From NCBI GenBank assembly GCA_947577025.1, contig CANPTO010000002.1, positions 1 to 64,000 on the forward strand: 64,000 nt of DNA, read 5' to 3'. Made by a program: the position numbers and the translations under genes. Positions 53,519-63,371 of this stretch are shown here, in pieces. The DNA comes from an uncultured Clostridiaceae bacterium. Its GTDB lineage: Bacteria > Bacillota > Clostridia > TANB77 > CAG-508. Numbering within the stretch: the first letter of the stretch is position 1; each line of letters starts with the position of its first letter. The notes under the pieces are model-generated. The model saw only the letters and a program-made list of their open reading frames with translations. It searched no databases and was not told the DNA's origin.

Positions 53519-55363
53519 TTGAAAATAAAAATTTACTTACAAGATTGGTTCTACAATGCAGGTCTAATTGGATTTTATAGAATATTTAAAGATAAAAGTA
53601 AGCTAATAATAAAGGATAACTATATAGAACTAGAAAGTAATAGCTTATCAAACTTTGCAGACGACTATTTTGAATATTTCTTTAACCAATATAATGTTGC
53701 AGAAAAAACACAGCAAAGAATAGAAAATAATTTAAAAATAATAAAACAAAACTTAGAAAAAGAGCCAATAACTAAAGAAGAAAAGAATAAAATAAATGAA
53801 ATAATAAAAACTCAAAAAAAGTATTTTAAAGACACAATAAAAGTTCAACTAAATAAAATTAAGAAATTTGACGAAGAAACTTACGAAGATATATTACAAG
53901 CGATGAATTCTATAGATGAAATAAGAGAAAAAGAAGATACTTATAAACTTGAACAAATACAAGATATTATAAAAATAAATTTAGAAAAACAAAGCATAAA
54001 TCAAAAGTTAACAATGAATTTATTTAAAAGTATATTGAGTAACTCTTATTATGGTCAGCCATCATTTCTAAATGTAGTAAAATCCGCACTTAGTTATGAA
54101 GAGCAAAAACAAATAATGTATAAAGATTATATAAGTAACATTATAGAAACAGGCTTTTTAAAAGAAATAATAGAAGATAAATATACAGTAGAACAAATAG
54201 AAAATATACTAAAAGAAAAAGAACAAAACTTGTTAACAAAAGAAATAATAAAAATATATAACAATATACAAAAACAAATAGAAAAAAATAAATCAGTAGA
54301 AGAAATAAAAGAATACATAGAAAATAAAGCACTTTCAAATTGTTCAATGTGTGAAAATGATAAAATTATAATTACTCAATATTCAGAAAGTAACTTTATT
54401 CCATTAGCGGTAAGTAGCGATAATATGCCAAATTTTTTCTGGAACCAAAATGCAAAACTACCTATTTGTGATATGTGTAAATTGATACTATTTTGTATAC
54501 CAGCAGGAATAACTTCTATTATAAAAACAGTAAAAGAAAATGGAGCATATAAAGAAAAAACAATATATAGCTTTGTAAATTATGATACAAATATACAAAA
54601 CTTATTAGAAACAAATAATTATTTTAAAAAAATATCAAAAAAGGATATGGCAAATTATAATCCATATTCAGAAATGATAGTAAATATAGTAGGGCAAAGC
54701 CAGAAAATAAGTAATTGGCAACTACAAAATATATTTGTTGTAGAATTTGAAGCAGAATATTTATCTTATAGCAGAATGGAATACTTTAATATAACAAGGC
54801 CAGTAGCAACATTTTTTACTAAGTATGCTGAAGAAAGTCTAAACAAAATATATGACTATAAATATCGTATACAAATAGTAGACCATATATTAAAAAATAA
54901 AGATACATTAATAGATATAAATAATAAAATTAGAGATAACTTTAAACAAAAAATACAAAATAATGTAGATTCTTATTATGCAACAAAAACAAGAATGAAT
55001 TTAAATATGTTAAAGAAAGGAGAAAATGACATGGAAGAAGAAATAAAAGCAAATAATAAAAAATTATCAGCATTATATAATATAGGAATATCAACTAGAG
55101 AAGAATTTATAAATAAAAAAATAGAAAATAAATTAGATGGTTATATATATAGAATGCTAAATTGTATAAAACAAGGAGATAGAAATGAATTTATGGATAT
55201 TGTTATAAGACTACACATTTCAATAGAAAAAAGTGTATCACCAATATTCATAGAAAGTATGAAAGAAGAAGGACTAGCATTTGAAGATATAGGACATAGC
55301 TATTTATCAGGATTAGCATCAGAAAGATATAAAAAAGAAGAGGAGGAAAATAAACATGAATAA
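53519..55363 (+). CDS. cas8: Type I-B Cascade large subunit Cas8 (Cst1-like)
   Basis: A 614-aa protein. KIYLQDWFYNAGLIGFYRIF at the start and a central zinc-binding segment (CSMCEND near 278 and LPICDMCKLILFCIPAG near 318) are typical of Cas8 of the Cst1 branch of subtype I-B. It would recognise the PAM and recruit Cas3. A long helical Lys/Glu-rich region precedes the zinc part. The TTG start follows AGGAGGTG. An internal AGGAGAAAATGAC before Met near residue 505 could start the separate small subunit reported for some type I systems. Confidence 0.9.
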   Translation: MKIKIYLQDWFYNAGLIGFYRIFKDKSKLIIKDNYIELESNSLSNFADDYFEYFFNQYNVAEKTQQRIENNLKIIKQNLEKEPITKEEKNKINEIIKTQKKYFKDTIKVQLNKIKKFDEETYEDILQAMNSIDEIREKEDTYKLEQIQDIIKINLEKQSINQKLTMNLFKSILSNSYYGQPSFLNVVKSALSYEEQKQIMYKDYISNIIETGFLKEIIEDKYTVEQIENILKEKEQNLLTKEIIKIYNNIQKQIEKNKSVEEIKEYIENKALSNCSMCENDKIIITQYSESNFIPLAVSSDNMPNFFWNQNAKLPICDMCKLILFCIPAGITSIIKTVKENGAYKEKTIYSFVNYDTNIQNLLETNNYFKKISKKDMANYNPYSEMIVNIVGQSQKISNWQLQNIFVVEFEAEYLSYSRMEYFNITRPVATFFTKYAEESLNKIYDYKYRIQIVDHILKNKDTLIDINNKIRDNFKQKIQNNVDSYYATKTRMNLNMLKKGENDMEEEIKANNKKLSALYNIGISTREEFINKKIENKLDGYIYRMLNCIKQGDRNEFMDIVIRLHISIEKSVSPIFIESMKEEGLAFEDIGHSYLSGLASERYKKEEEENKHE

Positions 55364-56264
55364 AAAAGGATTATCAATAACAATGATATTTAAAGCACAA
55401 AGCTTAAACTATGGAGAAGGAATAGGGAATATATCAGAACTTAAAAAATTATCAAGAGGAGATGGAAGTGTATACACATTTGCATCAAGACAAGCACTAA
55501 GATATGACATAGCAAGGCTTGGAAATAAACTATATAATTGGAATTTAGAAGTAGTAGATAAATCAAAAGGAACAGTACAATTTAAAGAAAACCTAAGCAT
55601 AGAAGATTCACAAGAGATGGACCTTTTTGGATATATGAAAACCTCAAAAAAGACAGACGAAGAATTAGGAGGCTCTAATATAAGAAGTGCAGCAGTTAGG
55701 TTAAGCAATGCAATTTCATTAGAAAACTATAAAGCAGATATGGACTTTTTAAATAACAAAGGTTTAGCAGATAGAATAGGTGAATTTCCAAATTTAGCAA
55801 ATATAGAGCAACATTTTAGTTATTATACATATACAGTAACAATTGATTTAGAAAAAATAGGAATAGATGGAAAAGTAGAAATTTCTAATGAAGAAAAAGC
55901 AAATAGGGTAATCCAATTATTAGAAATACTAAAAATATTAAATCGTGAAATAAGAGGAAGAGAAGAAAACCTAAGTCCATTATTTATAATAGGCGGAATG
56001 TATTCTATTAATTCACCATTCTTTTTAGGAAGAGTAAATATAACAGGAAAAAATGGTGAATTTACTATAAATACAAAACTAATAGAAGACACAATGAGCT
56101 TAAAATTAGGAGAGCAAGAAATAAAAGAAGATACAAGCTTAGGAATAGTAAATGGAGAATTTGAAAACGAAGAAGAAATAAAAGAATTATTCACAGGAAA
56201 AGTACAAAATGTGCAAAACTTCTTTGAAAGCTTAGAAAACCAAGTAAAAGAATATTACAAATAA
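55356..56264 (+). CDS. cas7: Type I-B Cascade backbone Cas7 (Cst2/DevR)
   Basis: A 302-aa RAMP protein that coats the crRNA spacer. It starts KKGLSITMIFKAQSLNYGEG and has the RDG/ASRQALRYDIARLG and NIRSAAVRLSNAIS segments characteristic of the Cst2/DevR family. The ATG overlaps the cas8 stop by 8 bp, with GAGGAGG upstream, so the two are translationally coupled. Confidence 0.93.
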   Translation: MNKKGLSITMIFKAQSLNYGEGIGNISELKKLSRGDGSVYTFASRQALRYDIARLGNKLYNWNLEVVDKSKGTVQFKENLSIEDSQEMDLFGYMKTSKKTDEELGGSNIRSAAVRLSNAISLENYKADMDFLNNKGLADRIGEFPNLANIEQHFSYYTYTVTIDLEKIGIDGKVEISNEEKANRVIQLLEILKILNREIRGREENLSPLFIIGGMYSINSPFFLGRVNITGKNGEFTINTKLIEDTMSLKLGEQEIKEDTSLGIVNGEFENEEEIKELFTGKVQNVQNFFESLENQVKEYYK

Positions 56265-56287
56265 TTCCTAAAGAAAGGAATAAAAAA

Positions 56288-56923
56288 ATGAAAATATTAA
56301 AATTAAAACTATATCAAGAAACAGCATGTTATAAAAAGCCATTTGCATTTAAAGTAGCAGAAACATATCCACTACCACCATATTCTACTGTTATAGGAAT
56401 GTTACACAAAGCATTACAAGCAAAAAATGGAGAATACTTTGATATGAATGTATCTATACAAGGAGAATATGATAGTATATTTTCAAATTATCAAAGTTTA
56501 AGAATGTATAAATCAAATGGCCAAGTAACAGCAATGCCAAGAAATGTACATCAATTATTAGATATAAACTTAATAATACATGTACAAGCAGAAGAAAATA
56601 TAATTGAAAAATTATATGAAAATTTATCTCAAGGAAAAGAAACAATAACATTAGGAAGAAATGAAGACTTAGTAAGAATAGATGATATAAAAATAATATC
56701 AGAGCCAAAAGAAGTGTGCAGAGTTACAGCAAATCATAGTGCATATGTACCAAACAAAGAAGTACCAGGTATAAAATATAGGTTAAACACTGTATATAAA
56801 ATAGAAAATGACTTAAGAAAATGGGAAAAAGTAAATGTAACATATATAGAAAAAAATAACAATGTACAATTCAGAAGCGTGGTGCAAGATGAAGAAGGAG
56901 ACTTTATTTATTTTTATAAATAG
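56288..56923 (+). CDS. cas5: Type I-B Cas5
   Basis: A 211-aa protein. It begins MKILKLKLYQETACYKKPFAFKVAETYPLPPYSTVIGMLHKAL-type sequence, the standard Cas5 (Cas5t/b) N-terminus, in which the SYPLPPxSTxxGML segment holds the crRNA 5' tag. AAAGGAA precedes the ATG. It is the last gene before an intra-operon hairpin. Confidence 0.93.
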   Translation: MKILKLKLYQETACYKKPFAFKVAETYPLPPYSTVIGMLHKALQAKNGEYFDMNVSIQGEYDSIFSNYQSLRMYKSNGQVTAMPRNVHQLLDINLIIHVQAEENIIEKLYENLSQGKETITLGRNEDLVRIDDIKIISEPKEVCRVTANHSAYVPNKEVPGIKYRLNTVYKIENDLRKWEKVNVTYIEKNNNVQFRSVVQDEEGDFIYFYK

Positions 56924-56929
56924 AACATT

Positions 56930-56965
56930 AAAGAGGTTTGCAAAATTAAAAATGCAAACCTCTTT
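56930..56965 (+). terminator. Hairpin between cas5 and cas3
   Basis: A perfect 13-bp stem (56930-56942 with 56953-56965) and a 10-nt loop, followed by TATATATAAGGAGG. The T-tract is poor, so partial read-through is expected. It could lower expression of cas3-cas4-cas1-cas2 relative to the Cascade genes or mark an RNA processing point. Confidence 0.55.
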
Positions 56966-56985
56966 ATATATAAGGAGGATAAAAT

Positions 56986-59169
56986 ATGTTATATGCAAAA
57001 TCAAAACCAGAAGAAACAATAAAAGAACATACAAATGAATTATTAGAAAGATTAAAAATTCTAAAAGAAAATTATGGAGAAGAAATATTAAATAATAAAA
57101 ATATAGAAAAAGAAAAATTTTGGAAAATGCTAGAATTAGAATGTATGTACCATGATATAGGAAAAGCATATACTCCATTTCAAAATATGATATTACAAAA
57201 GTTAGGAGAACCTACTATAAAAACTAATTTTAACAATGAAATAAAACATGAACAATTATCAGCATTATTTATACCTTTAGAAGAAATTATGAAATTATCA
57301 GAAAAAGAAGAAAAAATGCTAACACAAGTAATTTCATTTCATCATGAGAGAGGATATGTTTCTTTAAGTAAAAACTTAATAGAAAAAATAATAGAAGAAG
57401 ATATAAAACCTAGGATAAATGAAATAGAAGAAGAACTACAAATATCTTTAAATAAAAAACCAGACAGTTACTATATTGGATATTTAGAAGGAAGACAAAG
57501 AATAACGCAAAAAGATGCAGACTATATAGAATATTGTATGCAAAAAGGACTATTACATAGACTAGACCATAGTGCTTCTGCACATGTAAATATAGAAGAT
57601 ATTACAGATGAAAAAGTAAATGAAAATGTAGAACAAATAATGGAAGAAAAAGGCTTCAAAAAAAATGAATTACAAAAGTATTGCAGAGAAAATCAATCAG
57701 AAAATTTAATTATAATAGGTTCAACAGGAATGGGAAAAACAGAAGGAGGACTATTATGGTCTAATGGAAATAAAACATTTTTTACATTACCAATTCGTAT
57801 TAGTATAAATGCTATTTACGATAGAATAGTAGAAGAATATAAATATAAGAATACAGGGCTTTTGCATTCCTCTGCATTAGACTATTTAGAAAGTAAAGAG
57901 ACTGAAAGTTATGAGAGCAATTATTTTCAAAACGAAGAAGCAAAAAATTTATCTAAAAAAATTACAACATGTACAATAGACCAAATTTTTCCATTTGTTT
58001 TTAAATATAAAGGTTATGAAAAAGTATATGCAACTCTTGCATACTCAAAAGTTATTATAGACGAAATACAAGCATATTCACCAGAAATAGTAGCGGTAAT
58101 ATTAAAAGGTCTAGAAATGATAAATAAAATAGGTGGTAAATTTTTAGTAATGACGGCTACATTACCTAAAATTTATAAAGAAAAATTAATAGAAATGGGA
58201 GTACCTTTTGAAAGTAAACAATTTTTAAGTGAGGCAAAAAGGCATAAAATAAAATTAGAAAATAAAGAAATTACAGACGACATAGAAAATATAGTACAAA
58301 AATCAAAAAATAGTAAAGTATTAATTATTGTAAATACAGTAGATAAAGCAATTGAGTTATATAATAAAATAAAGCAGCAGACAGATAATGTATATACATT
58401 ACATTCTAGATTTATAGCAATAGATAGAGAAGCAAAAGAAAGAGATATAAAAGAGTTTGCAAAGGGAAGCAATAGTGGGATATGGATAACTACACAAATA
58501 GTAGAAGCTTCAATAGATATTGATTTTGACTACTTGTATACAGAAATGAGTACATTAGATAGTTTATTCCAAAGATTAGGAAGATGTTATAGAAAAAGAG
58601 AATGGCAAAAAGAAGAATGTAATGTACATATTTATACACAAGAAGTAACAGGAGTAGGTTATATATATGATAAAGAAATTTACGAAAAGAGTATAGAATT
58701 ATTAGAAGACTACAATGAACAAATACTATCAGAAGAAGACAAAGTAAAGATGGTAGATATATTATATTCAAAAGAAAACTTAGAGGGGACAAAATTTATA
58801 GAAGCATTTAAAGAAGGAATGGAAATATTAAATAATATAATGGACTATGAAACAAGCAAAAAAGATGCACAAAAAATATTAAGAAATATAGAAAATGTAA
58901 AAGTTATTCCTAAAAGTATATATGATGATAATAAAGAATTATTTGATGAATATAGCTTAGCGCAAGCGTACCAAGAAAAAAGAAAATTAAGAAAGAAAAT
59001 AGAAAAATTATCTACTAGTATATCTTCTAATCAAGCAAGACTATTACAGGGTAGAATGTTTAGTATAGGTTTAGAAGATATAAAAGGTATTGATACTAAA
59101 TATTCAAATGAAGTGGGCTTAGTATTAAAACAGAGTTTAGAAGATGACGTTGAATCAAGAAGTTTGTAG
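56986..59169 (+). CDS. cas3: CRISPR nuclease-helicase Cas3
   Basis: A 727-aa protein. The N-terminal HD nuclease domain has MYHDIGKAYTPFQ (HD, near 60) and FHHERGY (near 117). The SF2 helicase has Walker A GSTGMGKTEGGL near 245, the DExx box VIIDEIQAYSPE near 355, motif III VMTATLP near 387, WITTQIVEASIDIDFD near 502 and QRLGRCYRKRE (motif VI) near 529. It unwinds and shreds DNA marked by Cascade. AGGAGG lies 7 nt before the ATG, just after the hairpin. Confidence 0.95.
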   Translation: MLYAKSKPEETIKEHTNELLERLKILKENYGEEILNNKNIEKEKFWKMLELECMYHDIGKAYTPFQNMILQKLGEPTIKTNFNNEIKHEQLSALFIPLEEIMKLSEKEEKMLTQVISFHHERGYVSLSKNLIEKIIEEDIKPRINEIEEELQISLNKKPDSYYIGYLEGRQRITQKDADYIEYCMQKGLLHRLDHSASAHVNIEDITDEKVNENVEQIMEEKGFKKNELQKYCRENQSENLIIIGSTGMGKTEGGLLWSNGNKTFFTLPIRISINAIYDRIVEEYKYKNTGLLHSSALDYLESKETESYESNYFQNEEAKNLSKKITTCTIDQIFPFVFKYKGYEKVYATLAYSKVIIDEIQAYSPEIVAVILKGLEMINKIGGKFLVMTATLPKIYKEKLIEMGVPFESKQFLSEAKRHKIKLENKEITDDIENIVQKSKNSKVLIIVNTVDKAIELYNKIKQQTDNVYTLHSRFIAIDREAKERDIKEFAKGSNSGIWITTQIVEASIDIDFDYLYTEMSTLDSLFQRLGRCYRKREWQKEECNVHIYTQEVTGVGYIYDKEIYEKSIELLEDYNEQILSEEDKVKMVDILYSKENLEGTKFIEAFKEGMEILNNIMDYETSKKDAQKILRNIENVKVIPKSIYDDNKELFDEYSLAQAYQEKRKLRKKIEKLSTSISSNQARLLQGRMFSIGLEDIKGIDTKYSNEVGLVLKQSLEDDVESRSL

Positions 59170-59182
59170 GAGGTAAATAAAT

Positions 59183-59671
59183 TTGAATATAACAGGAGTT
59201 ATGATATATTACTATTTCATATGCCAAAGAAAGCTATGGTATTTTGCAAACGAAATAAATATGGAGCAAAATAGTGAGCTAGTATCAATAGGAAAAACTA
59301 TAGATGAAACAAGCTATAAAAGGGAGAAAAAATCAATATTAATAGATAATACAATAAATATAGATTTTATAAAAGATGGAGCTGTACTACATGAAGTGAA
59401 AAAGACAAAAGCAATAGAAGAAGCGGGAATTTGGCAATTAAAATATTATATGTACTATTTAAAACAAAAAGGAGTAGAAACATTAGAAGCAAAAATAGAC
59501 TATCCATTATTAAGGCAGACAAAAGAAATAGTATTAGAAAAAGAAGATGTAGAAATAATTGAGAATGTAATAAAAAATATACAGGAAATAGTAACAAAAG
59601 AAAATCCACCAGAAGTGATTAATGAAAAGATTTGTAAAAAATGTTCATACTATGACTTGTGCTATGTATAG
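59183..59671 (+). CDS. cas4: Cas4 exonuclease
   Basis: A 162-aa protein of the short Cas4 type. The first cluster Cys is in YYFICQRKLWYF near 13, catalytic residues lie in GAVLHEVKKTKAIEEAGIWQLKYYMYYL (E-x-K, QxxxY), and CKKCSYYDLC at the end supplies the remaining three Fe-S cysteines. It trims pre-spacers and sets PAM and orientation together with Cas1-Cas2. The TTG start follows AGGAGG. Confidence 0.93.
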   Translation: MNITGVMIYYYFICQRKLWYFANEINMEQNSELVSIGKTIDETSYKREKKSILIDNTINIDFIKDGAVLHEVKKTKAIEEAGIWQLKYYMYYLKQKGVETLEAKIDYPLLRQTKEIVLEKEDVEIIENVIKNIQEIVTKENPPEVINEKICKKCSYYDLCYV

Positions 59672-59682
59672 GAGGCGAGAAA

Positions 59683-60675
59683 ATGAAACAATCTTATTAT
59701 TTATATAAAAGTGGAAGAATACAAAGGAAGGATAATTCTTTAGAAATTGTATATAAAGATAATACTAAAAAATCTATACCAATAGAGAGGGTAGATGACA
59801 TCTATGTTATGACAGAATTTGATTTTAATACAAGTTTATTAAACTTTTTAGGAAAATATGGCGTTTCAGTTCACTTTTTCAACTATTATGGTTTTTATAC
59901 AGGTACATATTATCCAAAAGAGCAGCTAGTATCAGGGAAGTTGTTAGTTAAGCAAGTGGAAAGTTATACAAATAAAAAGAAGAGGTTAGAGGTAGCAAAA
60001 GCATTTATAGAAGCAGCAGCCTACAATATTTATAGAAACTTAGTATACTATAAAAATAGAGGAAAAGATTTAAGCTTGTATATGCAAGAAATAGAATATT
60101 TAAGAAAGCAAATACCTCAATGTAAAGATGTACAAGAGTTAATGGGAATAGAAGGAAATATTAGAAAAAGTTATTATGCATCTTGGAATACAATAATAAA
60201 CCAAGATATAGAGTTTGAAAAAAGGGTAAAAAATCCACCAGATAATGCAATAAATTCACTTATATCATATGTTAATACAATTATATATACTAGAGTATTA
60301 AGTGAAATATATAAAACCCAATTAAATCCAACAATTAGCTATTTACATGAACCATCAGAAAGAAGATTTTCACTTTGCTTAGATGTATCAGAAATATTTA
60401 AACCAATTTTAGCAGATAGGTTAATATTTTCAATGTTAAACAAAAAGCAAATAACAGAAAAAGACTTTGAAAAAGGTTTAAATTTTTTATACATTAAAGA
60501 AAACGCAAGGAAAGAAATAACAAAAGAAATAGATAAAAGGCTTCAAACTACAATAAAGCATAAAAAGTTAGGAAGAGAAGTAACATATGAATATTTAATG
60601 AGGTTAGAGCTATACAAATTAATAAAATATTTTACAGAAGATATACCATATGAAGGGTTTAAAATATGGTGGTAA
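59683..60675 (+). CDS. cas1: CRISPR integrase Cas1 (type I-B)
   Basis: A 330-aa protein beginning MKQSYYLYKSGRIQRKDNSL, the usual I-B N-terminus. The active-site Glu is in EGNIRKSYYASW near 162, and the His and second acid in YLHEPSERRFSLCLDVSEIFKP near 225-246. The ATG at 59683 was chosen because GGAGG lies 8 nt upstream; an earlier in-frame ATG in the end of cas4 lacks one. All catalytic positions are intact, consistent with the long array. Confidence 0.95.
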   Translation: MKQSYYLYKSGRIQRKDNSLEIVYKDNTKKSIPIERVDDIYVMTEFDFNTSLLNFLGKYGVSVHFFNYYGFYTGTYYPKEQLVSGKLLVKQVESYTNKKKRLEVAKAFIEAAAYNIYRNLVYYKNRGKDLSLYMQEIEYLRKQIPQCKDVQELMGIEGNIRKSYYASWNTIINQDIEFEKRVKNPPDNAINSLISYVNTIIYTRVLSEIYKTQLNPTISYLHEPSERRFSLCLDVSEIFKPILADRLIFSMLNKKQITEKDFEKGLNFLYIKENARKEITKEIDKRLQTTIKHKKLGREVTYEYLMRLELYKLIKYFTEDIPYEGFKIWW

Positions 60676-60676
60676 T

Positions 60677-60961
60677 ATGTATGTAATTTTAGTATATGAT
60701 ATTAATTTAGAAGAAAAAGAAGGGCAAAAGGTATTAAGAAAAGTATTCAAAACATGTAAAAAATATTTAGTACACATTCAAAATTCCGTATTTGAAGGGG
60801 AATTATTAGAATCACAAGCGATAAAGTTAAAAGCAGAATTGGATGAGTATATAAGAGAAGAAAAAGATAGCGTAATTTTATTTAAAAGTAGAAGCCAAAA
60901 GTGGCTAGAAAAGGAATTTTTAGGAAAAGTAGAAGAAGATAAGACATCTAACTTTCTATAA
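60677..60961 (+). CDS. cas2: CRISPR adaptation protein Cas2
   Basis: A 94-aa ferredoxin-fold protein starting MYVILVYDINLEEKEGQKVL, with the conserved YDI near residues 7-9, KYLVHIQNSVFEGEL in the middle and a short acidic tail. The ATG is 1 nt after the cas1 stop with GGTGG upstream. With Cas1 it forms the integration complex. It is the last gene before the leader. Confidence 0.95.
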   Translation: MYVILVYDINLEEKEGQKVLRKVFKTCKKYLVHIQNSVFEGELLESQAIKLKAELDEYIREEKDSVILFKSRSQKWLEKEFLGKVEEDKTSNFL

Positions 60962-61141
60962 AATATCTGTCGATGTGTATTAGTGTAAAAATTATAGGGG
61001 TACGACAGAAGAAAAAAGTGTTGAAATAGAAGGATTTTATTAAAAATGTTGAATTTTTATAGTTGTTATGGTAGCATATATGAGTAGATAGACAGAAAGC
61101 AAGCTTAAAAAGCTTGATATAAGTAGGGATATTTAGAACCT
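60962..61141 (+). promoter_or_regulatory. CRISPR leader
   Basis: AT-rich, non-coding DNA between cas2 and the first repeat. CTGTCG (60967-60972) and CGACAG (61003-61008) form an inverted pair. The proximal 121 bp (61021-61141) correspond along their length to the relic leader at 51898. New spacers should enter at 61142. Confidence 0.8.
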
Positions 61142-63281
61142 GTATTAATTTAAATATAGTAGAATGTAAAGATAGAATTGCCAGAATTGAGTATAAATTT
61201 AGTGTGTATTAATTTAAATATAGTAGAATGTAAAGAAAACTTGTATCATATTCTTTCTTAGTTCTAATGCAGTATTAATTTAAATATAGTAGAATGTAAA
61301 GACTTTAAATATTCCAAGACTTGCCAAAGGTGGAGTGTATTAATTTAAATATAGTAGAATGTAAAGAATTCTTTTAGCTTTTCAAAATGCCAATAATCTG
61401 AGTGTATTAATTTAAATATAGTAGAATGTAAAGATTGAATCTCCACTAAAAGAACTAATTACAATAAGTATTAATTTAAATATAGTAGAATGTAAAGACT
61501 TTTGTTGAATTGTGCATCATAGTTATCATTCCTGTATTAATTTAAATATAGTAGAATGTAAAGAGTAGTAGAAAATATATGCGATTATACAAGTTTTGGT
61601 ATTAATTTAAATATAGTAGAATGTAAAGACCCACAAGCACCACAATATTGTAAATACTATTGCGTATTAATTTAAATATAGTAGAATGTAAAGGAGGACT
61701 AGCTTATGAAACAATTAGAAGAAATGAAAGTATTAATTTAAATATAGTAGAATGTAAAGTTTGAAAAAGAAATAGAGATTAGAGAAGAAATACAAGTATT
61801 AATTTAAATATAGTAGAATGTAAAGTTATGCACCATTTATTTTTTTGTTTTATATACATTTCGTATTAATTTAAATATAGTAGAATGTAAAGATATGACT
61901 AATATTGAAAGATGTAAAGAATTAATAAAAGTATTAATTTAAATATAGTAGAATGTAAAGAATATAGTATTAGTATTTAATTTAATATCATACATTTGTA
62001 TTAATTTAAATATAGTAGAATGTAAAGTGGTTAAATGAAGATGTAAAATCATTAAATGTTGCGTATTAATTTAAATATAGTAGAATGTAAAGGACTATGG
62101 CTGTATATATATTGCAGCTAAGAATGGAAGTATTAATTTAAATATAGTAGAATGTAAAGGTTGTTAATAAATAGTTTCTAAGTTCTTCCTTGAGTATTAA
62201 TTTAAATATAGTAGAATGTAAAGTTTTTTGTTTTAAGTTCAGAATTAAATAGCCTTCCTGTATTAATTTAAATATAGTAGAATGTAAAGAATAGTGTTGA
62301 ATATAGTATGAAGTGGTTAGCAAGTATTAATTTAAATATAGTAGAATGTAAAGGGTTGCTGTTGTTATTGTAAACGGCGACGAAGGTACGTATTAATTTA
62401 AATATAGTAGAATGTAAAGGTAGTACCATGTATTTGCGCTATTACAAATGATGAAGTATTAATTTAAATATAGTAGAATGTAAAGAGAAAAAGGAACAGA
62501 ATATACTATAAATGGACTAATGTATTAATTTAAATATAGTAGAATGTAAAGTTGGCAATAGATGAAAATAATATGCTGATAGAAGGAGTATTAATTTAAA
62601 TATAGTAGAATGTAAAGTACCTTCTCCAATTGTCGTTGCTTCTATAAATGTTCCGTATTAATTTAAATATAGTAGAATGTAAAGAATATAAGTTTTCATT
62701 GGGACGATAGCATATTAGTAGGTATTAATTTAAATATAGTAGAATGTAAAGGTAAATTCAAACTTGGATATGTTCCTCTTCCTAGAGTATTAATTTAAAT
62801 ATAGTAGAATGTAAAGAGTGGAGCTACAACGTCATTAAAATTATGCAAAACGGTATTAATTTAAATATAGTAGAATGTAAAGATTGTAGAAGGACAGTTT
62901 ATCGTAACAACAGATGAGTATTAATTTAAATATAGTAGAATGTAAAGAATGATAAACCACATTGGCTTTCACATTCTCTTAACAAGTATTAATTTAAATA
63001 TAGTAGAATGTAAAGCCTAAAGCAAATTTATCAAATGACGATGCTTTAAGAGTATTAATTTAAATATAGTAGAATGTAAAGTATTTATGTGTTTTTGAAC
63101 ATTCAACTAATAGTTTATGTATTAATTTAAATATAGTAGAATGTAAAGTTTTATTATATTCTTCTTCTGTCATCATTTTTTCTGTATTAATTTAAATATA
63201 GTAGAATGTAAAGAATTTATCAGATGTAAAAGGTTTAAATTTCAATATTAAGTATTAATTTAAATATAGTAGAATATCAAA
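61142..63281 (+). CRISPR. Type I-B CRISPR array, 33 repeats and 32 spacers
   Basis: 30-nt repeats starting GTATTAATTT and ending GAATGTAAAG, first at 61142 and last at 63252, spaced 64-68 bp, so spacers are 34-38 nt. All copies look identical except the last, whose 3' end has decayed to GAATATCAAA. Decay at the far end and the leader at the cas2 side give the polarity. No spacer was seen to match elsewhere in the window, but this was not checked exhaustively. Confidence 0.98.
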
Positions 63282-63323
63282 AGTTCATTGAATTTCCGAT
63301 AAAAGGGGAATATTTATGTATAA

Positions 63324-63368
63324 TTAATGTACCAAAAAATTTGTTGTTTTAATTTTTTGGTACATTAA
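63324..63368. terminator. Strong bidirectional terminator, array and recQ
   Basis: A perfect 18-bp stem (63324-63341 with 63351-63368) with an A/T-rich base, 9-nt loop. It lies between the array and the convergent recQ-like gene. Confidence 0.8.
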
Positions 63369-63371
63369 AAA

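Noticed and set aside
62138..62323. Open frame on the minus strand inside the CRISPR array
   Set aside because: It consists of repeat units and spacers; the recurring text comes from the repeat itself.
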